NCBI GenBank assembly: GCA_027451915.1
Contig: DAIDHU010000279.1
Coordinates: 1-5,301, forward strand
Length of the DNA: 5,301 nt
From: Thiomonas sp.
GTDB taxonomy: Bacteria; Pseudomonadota; Gammaproteobacteria; Burkholderiales; Burkholderiaceae_C
Direction: 5' to 3'
Shown here: one piece after another, positions 5,282 to 5,301 of the stretch
Layout: the number at the start of each line of letters is the position of its first letter
Position numbering within the stretch: the first letter of the stretch is position 1
The notes under the pieces: generated by a model
The model's input: the letters and a program-made list of their open reading frames with translations, nothing else
The model's database searches: none
Told to the model about the DNA's origin: nothing
Translations under genes and position numbers: made by a program

Positions 5282-5301
5282 GACTGCGCCCCTGCCTCCC
5301 T
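5282..5301. repeat. Start of a second repeat unit, cut by the window end
   Basis: GACTGCGCCCCTGCCTCCCT is identical over all 20 bases to 5107-5126. The match runs to the last base of the window, so its full extent cannot be seen. It is either a terminal direct repeat of the element or the first bases of a second tandem copy. Confidence 0.8.

Noticed and set aside
5046..5301. Open plus-strand frame running from the phoH copy through the repeat to the window end, as a possible gene or phoH readthrough extension
   Set aside because: After the copied segment it turns into Arg/Cys/Gly-rich sequence read through hairpins and has no start of its own. Extension of PhoH would require readthrough of the TAG at 4956-4958, and the PhoH domain is already complete.
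5107..5301. CRISPR array
   Set aside because: Only one 20-base repeat pair, 175 bases apart, is seen. There are no regularly spaced short spacers and no cas genes.

Overview
The window comes from a very GC-rich chromosome, and its proteins look like those of a betaproteobacterium of the order Burkholderiales. A family such as Comamonadaceae or Alcaligenaceae is plausible but not decided here. The grounds are the near-universal G/C in third codon positions, the form of the aminotransferase, peroxiredoxin and PhoH proteins, and the divergent layout of hom/alaA against a Mth938-type gene, bcp and phoH. The gene content is conserved housekeeping. There is no CRISPR array, transposase, integrase, tRNA or rRNA.

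Layout. Minus strand, left part: alaA (glutamate-pyruvate aminotransferase, 1750 to 512) lies upstream of hom (homoserine dehydrogenase, begins at 421 and runs off the left edge). The 90-base gap between them holds a perfect 9-bp inverted repeat. Together they form an amino-acid operon, alanine synthesis followed by the threonine/methionine branch of the aspartate pathway. Between 1751 and 1889 is a divergent intergenic region with a consensus TATAAT box and a GC-rich dyad. Plus strand: a Mth938/DUF498 protein (1890-2276), a BCP/PrxQ peroxiredoxin of the kind lacking the usual resolving cysteine (2424-2888, with its own likely promoter and a structured leader), and a PIN-PhoH ribonuclease/ATPase (3033-4958) with a long Ala/Pro-rich, probably disordered N-terminal extension.

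The unusual part is the last 343 bases (4959-5301), which contain no intact gene. First come about 86 bases that look protein-coding on the minus strand, perhaps the 3' end of a converging gene. Next is a 63-bp copy of an internal piece of the 3' part of phoH, with 60 of 63 bases identical and the same frame, 237 bases downstream of its source. Abutting it is a GC-rich element full of inverted repeats. The first 20 bases of that element recur exactly 175 bases later, at the very end of the window, so a second unit or a tandem array may continue beyond the edge. This looks like a decayed duplication plus a REP/BIME-like repeat rather than a gene system, and it is the best candidate here for something undescribed.

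The genes do not obviously form one pathway. alaA and hom share amino-acid metabolism. bcp (peroxide defence) and phoH (RNA turnover or stress) are neighbours on the same strand but are separated by a hairpin and 144 bases.
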